This document shows positions 60,701-64,000 of a stretch of DNA of 64,000 bases, one piece after another. The notes beneath the pieces are model-generated. The model searched no databases, had not been told where the DNA came from, and was given only the letters and a program-made list of their open reading frames with translations. The stretch's first letter is position 1; every line of letters starts with the position of its first letter. The DNA is taken from contig JAJNNX010000066.1 of assembly GCA_023159155.1 (NCBI GenBank), forward strand, positions 186,001 through 250,000. The letters are read 5' to 3'. The translations under genes and the position numbers were made by a program. Source of the DNA: Ustulina deusta (lineage: Eukaryota; Ascomycota; Sordariomycetes; Xylariales; Xylariaceae).

Positions 60701-60868
60701 CGAGCAGGTGGGGTGCTCGCCAGCGCACCGGGTCTTCCGCCGACGGCAAGTCAGACACGCGGCGTTGATGCGCCTGCGTTTCGTGGGCGGCTGGCCCTGG
60801 TTGTTGATGAAGCGGATCTGCTTGGGCGTGGGCAGGGCCTCGTCGTGGCCGTTGACGAGCGCGGCCAT
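57746..60868 (-). CDS. Zn2Cys6 fungal transcription factor
   Basis: A single 1040-residue minus-strand frame from the ATG at 60868. The N-terminus has a basic run (PTKRRRINAA), then the zinc cluster with cysteines at 38, 41, 48, 55, 58 and 65 (C-x2-C-x6-C-x6-C-x2-C-x6-C), the Gal4-type DNA-binding domain. The middle, about 280-700, matches the fungal transcription factor regulatory domain: LVETFFLRLGSNYPFLPRHK, VDAVCALAARFSD, MYLGIAIRMAVDLGLPRED and RIDTFWAVFFLDRAISSGTG. The C-terminal third is Gln/Pro/Ser-rich and ends in an acidic aromatic segment (MMSWFGDYFPTDVFGLYPGE) that looks like an activation domain. I cannot assign a named regulator or target pathway. About 2 kb of upstream sequence without a gene suggests complex control. 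Confidence 0.93.
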   Translation of the reverse strand: MAALVNGHDEALPTPKQIRFINNQGQPPTKRRRINAACLTCRRRKTRCAGEHPTCSTCDKNGHLCLGYSDAVDKRKDAGGRGPGVGLDGSQPDHNGEADDYFDTDPDPEPDPRQFARQPENIDGASVVSSRTSDTPQDYATPALPMKSESIDWEDVHSQKSQTTPRHEPVATRTPNPRQSSFSTDDCRSPSSRSPILHHSESGHRVPYFRYFGPTAILPGFKQMVVKVRGRRRSSMSATSPSTGSIQAGLLSTTLPTLDIGNIEDIPFYDINDTNPVHPVILNLVETFFLRLGSNYPFLPRHKFPQLVQEKRVEPILVDAVCALAARFSDISLFKKCNDAKLVKSEYGQVYAQRAKAATVDSFACPSVAAVQACLLMAYDGFGADQDSALWMYLGIAIRMAVDLGLPREDGVKYQGPEDPWYARWRERQNEPFTDGARQDGDEPALTPGEQKEIEQERIDTFWAVFFLDRAISSGTGRPVTLRDDDFDLSLPKASLSPASGWPNPYAALLHIIHLYGRVSDVLNNIKQPRDLTKDKLHKLAVMENELTKLHQKMDSRLRFDANNFQAHVKKGNGTTFILLHFWFHALIIVLHQPTLLTSQGTIDRKHQLKAHSRELSMSSAKTIADILAFAELLDPRCFIGNPFTSQPIYIAACAFLLESKANSSQPDSRNTSPQPVQKTQAPKAVDQNNGPSKHLLLASAALQNYQLCYKALKQMHAYWGGVRYILNVLDQKSHGEWDCETFTTEEYESTRRIRRDNLSQKLARNFDFPTSPLPENGPPLAWSLTGTTNSPNSSLTLLFQNPINAGMAPNQQAQQQQILQPQQQIPAPVTAPTPPGNMIYDPIRQSLPETSMYPPAYPQPNTSALRDSVRVAPSTSRNHSQLRYESRNQDDTSKMPQAQDSKLGINPVGPQGPATAPAIPYSSSTPSSSGYDQPSYLPGTTSPPSTQSQTFGNNNQPIMVNSAFTGDSGPSTFASSGSGLAASGYYGAPGSDLHLLTYDNETDIGQHLTSFEHTEMMSWFGDYFPTDVFGLYPGESNMG

Positions 60869-62909
60869 GGTGGTCGACCGCGTGTCGTCGTCAGCGGCAG
60901 CAGCAGCAGCAGCAGCCGTGTCTCTGGTCGTGCTCTCTCTGTGTCTCGCGGTCTCGCTGTCTCGCCCGTCTTGTCGCGGTTGTTTGCCGTAGGGGCGGTC
61001 GCTGCACGGCCTACACGAAGCGGGAGGGGACGGCGGCGGTCGGTCGCATCAACCCAAGCACCATTCTGGGAAAGCACGGGGAGCAATTGTCGTGGCGATC
61101 CCCCAGTCAGGCTGGGGCGTGTGGGCGGGGGTTTTGTGGGCTCCCGCAGGCGGTCGTGGCCCTGGACCGACGGACACAGGCCCGCGCTGGCTCCTCTGGG
61201 AGGATCAGCATAATGATACAATGCACCTCCTGAGCACCTCTCCCGTGGGGTTTTCGTCGCCGGTAGGTACTGCTACTGTGCCATCGCCCTATGGCGTTTC
61301 CCCAAGCTTACCTGCTTCTACAGCTCCTAGCTGTCCTGTGCCTTGCCAGAGGCGTGAGTGGGGGGACTGCAGCTCTTTTCCCGCCATCCATGGCAGTCTA
61401 GTGTAGTGTCCAGCACTAGTGGACACGCCCGCATCGTCTTTGGTCGGCCGTTGTAACCGTGTGTTCTCGCAGACTTACCTAACCTAAGGCAAGTACGCAT
61501 GAATAGGGTAGTGCGCCATGCACTGTACGCCACAAATGGCGGTAAGCTGGACGTCCGTATGGAGATCGAGCAAGCTGGACTCGCCCCTGTCGCCATGTCA
61601 AGTCTTGTGGACGTGCCGGTCGTACAGAGGTTTCAGACTAGAAGCGACTAGACACGACAGTGGTTAGAACAGTGGCTCACCACATGTTTATTAGCGTTTC
61701 TACCCCGTGTTCTAGAAGAGTGCGGGGACACAGCAGCGCCGATGAATCAGCTACCGGGAGCTGTGGGTAGGTGCACAAAATGCCTTAGCAGTAACCTTGC
61801 GAAGGTAGTAGTGTTGTATACATAGCGAACTGTACCTACCTTCGGTACCTCTCTAACGTAGGTACCTAGGAGTGGACCGTGGGGTTGGCGGCGGAGTCGG
61901 CCACAAAAGAGGTCGAGGTCTGGAGACCGCGCCCACCATCATCGATAATGCCGATCGAGGCCACTGCTAGAACACCTACCTAATACATTTTAGGGTGTTC
62001 GACCACCCAAATCCTCCACGGAGGTACCATTCCATTGGTAAGGTATCATGTCGCTACCCGGAACCGTAAATATCTCGGAAGCAAGCGAAATACCACTTAC
62101 TGGGGGTAGTGGAAGATAAGAAAACGAGACAAGGAAGGATACCTCTCTACACTCCGCTAAGACAATAAGGGACCGAGATCTACACGTCCAGACAAGCCAT
62201 CAGTCGCAAACTGCGCCTGTTCATAATACTGGCGCAAGTATAGGTACTCCCGATCCACTCACACTCTTCTCACCAGCAACATCGACAAGGAATACCTACC
62301 TACATATACTAAGTACTTATACAAGGTACATGCGATGTAGTAGGTATGAGCGTTGTAATCCATCTACACGAAAGATTAGGAGTCAACTACCTATCTAGGT
62401 AACAGGTCCCAAAGTATGTGTTTCTTGAGATGGCCATCAAGGTAGTAGAGACGTCATGGCAGGTTTGGTATTGAGTGTTGCTGCCGATATATGAAATTAC
62501 ATGTTCAGCTCAAAAATTACATGCATGCATGCATTGCAACCAAGAGAATAATCCCTCATCTGTCTCGGTATCTAACTGGCTAGGAACTCGTCCGGATAAC
62601 AACATCGTAACTTGGGTAGGCAGTCTATATCGTACATCACAAGCCACAACCTACTAAGGCATTGAGTACCTAAGCGAATTTCTCGCTGGTTACCTACTGA
62701 CTCGACAAGTAGCTAGGCCGGCAGTTTAGAGGTCATATCCTCTGAGACTTGGTCAACTTATTTGGAATATCTCTGATCGATATTTCCCAAAACAAGGTCC
62801 TTCTCTGGAAGACCTTATCTGAGGTTTTTTTTTTTTTTTTTTTTAATTCTCTTAACTGCTGAAGCGTTTAAGTTAGGTATTATTTATTAGACTGGCCTAG
62901 GATGTTGCA
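60869..62909. other. Upstream region of the Zn2Cys6 gene and intergenic DNA
   Basis: About 2.0 kb. The first 350 bases are GC-rich, with a CAG/CGG-type run near 60893-60918, and are probably the leader and promoter of the minus-strand regulator. Further on the DNA becomes AT-richer, with GGTACCT words near 61845-61870 and TACCTACCTACATA near 62295. A 20-base T run lies at 62825-62844, just past the 3' end of the next minus-strand gene. No gene is supported. Confidence 0.5.
62825..62844. repeat. Poly-T tract of 20 bases
   Basis: Twenty consecutive T residues 66 bases past the stop of the minus-strand regulator gene; on that gene's strand it reads as a poly-A run. It may belong to the 3' untranslated region, or be a retroposition scar or slippage tract. 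Confidence 0.8.
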
Positions 62910-64000
62910 TCATCCGAATACGATAGTCACTCCCATCTCAGCGCAGACATTCCTCCAGAGGTCAGTATTGGCTCCCATCGCGGCGTCGTCATCCAGCGCG
63001 TCGAGTCTCTTCCACACCTCTTGGATGACGCCCCACGCTTCCTCGATGTTCGTCATGCCTTGTCGCTGTTCGATCTCGCTGAATGCCTTCTTCGCGAGTT
63101 CCCTGTCTTCGGCGCTGATCGCCTCGCACGCCGCCGCGAATAACGGCCAGAGCAAAGCCCCCATTGGTCCCCGCGCCGCCGTTGTCTCGGCGCAATGGTG
63201 TAGCGCCGTGTGCGAATGTTGCTGGACCAGCTTGTGCTTGGGAGAATACCCATAGATTGTGCGGTACAGATAGACGGACGCGCTGTGACGGTACGCCAGG
63301 GCATTGTGTAATATCGATTGAAGTCGCGCCATCTCGGGGATCTCTTCCCCTTCCACGCCGTTTAGCACCAGAACCTCATCTCGAATCACGATACTTGGCG
63401 GTAGACAGGGCTTCCACTGGGTCAGTGCAGCTTCGATCGCTTGAGACGTTGTTTCGAACTCTGTTCGAAGGACGGCAACTTTGGACAGCTGGTTCGTCCT
63501 TTGAGCGTCTGCCAGCTCCTTCTTCGTAAATAACAGGTTAGAGAGGCGATGCATAATTGGCCACAGTGTCGTGGCCATCCCCAGTAAGGTGTCGACGTTG
63601 GTTAAAGGAGACGCAGGCGGAGCGTCAAGTGGCGGCACTGGTAACAAACCCCCTGCACTTGGGGCTGTTGATAATGGGGGTGTTCCCAACGATAACGCCG
63701 TGATCACATCATAGAATCCGAACGCCTAGAACCGTGTTAGTGTCATATACGCGTAAAATCTGAAGCTATCTAGTGTTGAGGGCAACGCACGCGTTCCAAG
63801 AAAAGGCCAACAGGGGTTAACAATTCTTGATTCAGACACATGATAGCGAAGGCCCCCTTGAGGTGCCCATTGATAATATTCGTTCTTCTTCGTTGTACGA
63901 GCTAAGCGAAGTTATCTTAGCTACGTAGTGCTGTTGTATTGCGTGTGTTAGAGTACTTACGACTTCGTAGTAGACGAGGAGCATGATGGCGGCCAGCAAC
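62910..64000 (-). CDS. C-terminal part of a Fungal_trans_2-type transcription factor (partial)
   Basis: The gene runs off the right end, so only the last 321 residues are visible. Exons (minus) are 64000-63961 (partial), 63901-63791 and 63725-62910; introns are 59 and 65 bp with GTAAGT and GTGCGT donors. Joining gives [11 protein letters not shown], then [86 protein letters not shown] and [12 protein letters not shown] at the end. This helical pattern and the terminal EMG-type ending match the Fungal_trans_2 (PF11951) regulators, which usually carry an N-terminal Zn2Cys6 domain. That domain would lie outside the window, so DNA binding is inferred. Confidence 0.8.

Noticed and set aside
60035..61213. 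A 392-codon plus-strand frame opposite the Zn2Cys6 gene.
   Set aside because: Gly/Arg/Val-rich antisense of GC-rich coding DNA; the minus strand carries the zinc cluster.

Overview
The window is nuclear DNA of a filamentous ascomycete, most likely a member of the Sordariomycetes. The genes carry short introns (about 50-170 bp) with GT donors, CTAAC/CTGAC-like branch sites and AG acceptors. The gene content is typically fungal: Zn2Cys6 regulators, an SPX-ankyrin-GDPD phosphodiesterase, a secreted App1-like protein and a KDM4/KdmA-type demethylase. Intergenic DNA is AT-richer and studded with TAGGTACCTA / CTACATGTAG palindromes. No rRNA, tRNA, CRISPR array or intact autonomous transposon was recognised. 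All spliced models were derived by hand from splice signals and reading frame.

Layout. 1-16.2 kb (plus strand): a Ser/Pro-rich fungal protein of unknown function (1782-3286), a JmjN/JmjC/PHD histone demethylase (7023-12431) and the DEAH-box spliceosome/ribosome helicase Prp43 (13629-16212). 16.2-32.9 kb: a gene-poor island of about 16.7 kb. I can support only a single-pass membrane protein (19696-20514), a two-exon small cysteine-motif protein (26902-27320) and a short minus-strand ORF (29983-30336) there. 32.9-54.3 kb: a dense housekeeping block with a secreted App1/DUF2183 protein (minus), prefoldin subunit 4 (minus, four exons), PRMT5 (plus), SmF (minus), a CXXC/DUF866 protein (minus, five exons), a PPR-like mitochondrial protein (plus), a GDE1-type SPX-ankyrin-GDPD protein (plus) and the mitochondrial i-AAA protease Yme1 (plus). 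54.3-57.7 kb: intergenic, holding a 457-bp foldback/MITE-like element with long inverted arms. 57.7-64 kb: a large Zn2Cys6 regulator (minus) and the C-terminal part of a Fungal_trans_2-type regulator (minus) that runs off the window end.

Themes. Three genes serve RNA processing: Prp43, SmF and PRMT5 (PRMT5 modifies Sm-protein tails in other eukaryotes). Two serve mitochondria (Yme1 and the PPR protein), and one serves phosphate/glycerophosphodiester metabolism (GDE1-like, with a CACGTG site upstream). PRMT5 and prefoldin-4 share a divergent promoter, as do the DUF866 and PPR genes. The most distinctive unexplained items are the foldback element at 56.05-56.51 kb, the small cysteine-motif gene alone in the island, a near-perfect hairpin at 4.85 kb, and a frame conflict at the 3' end of the demethylase gene.
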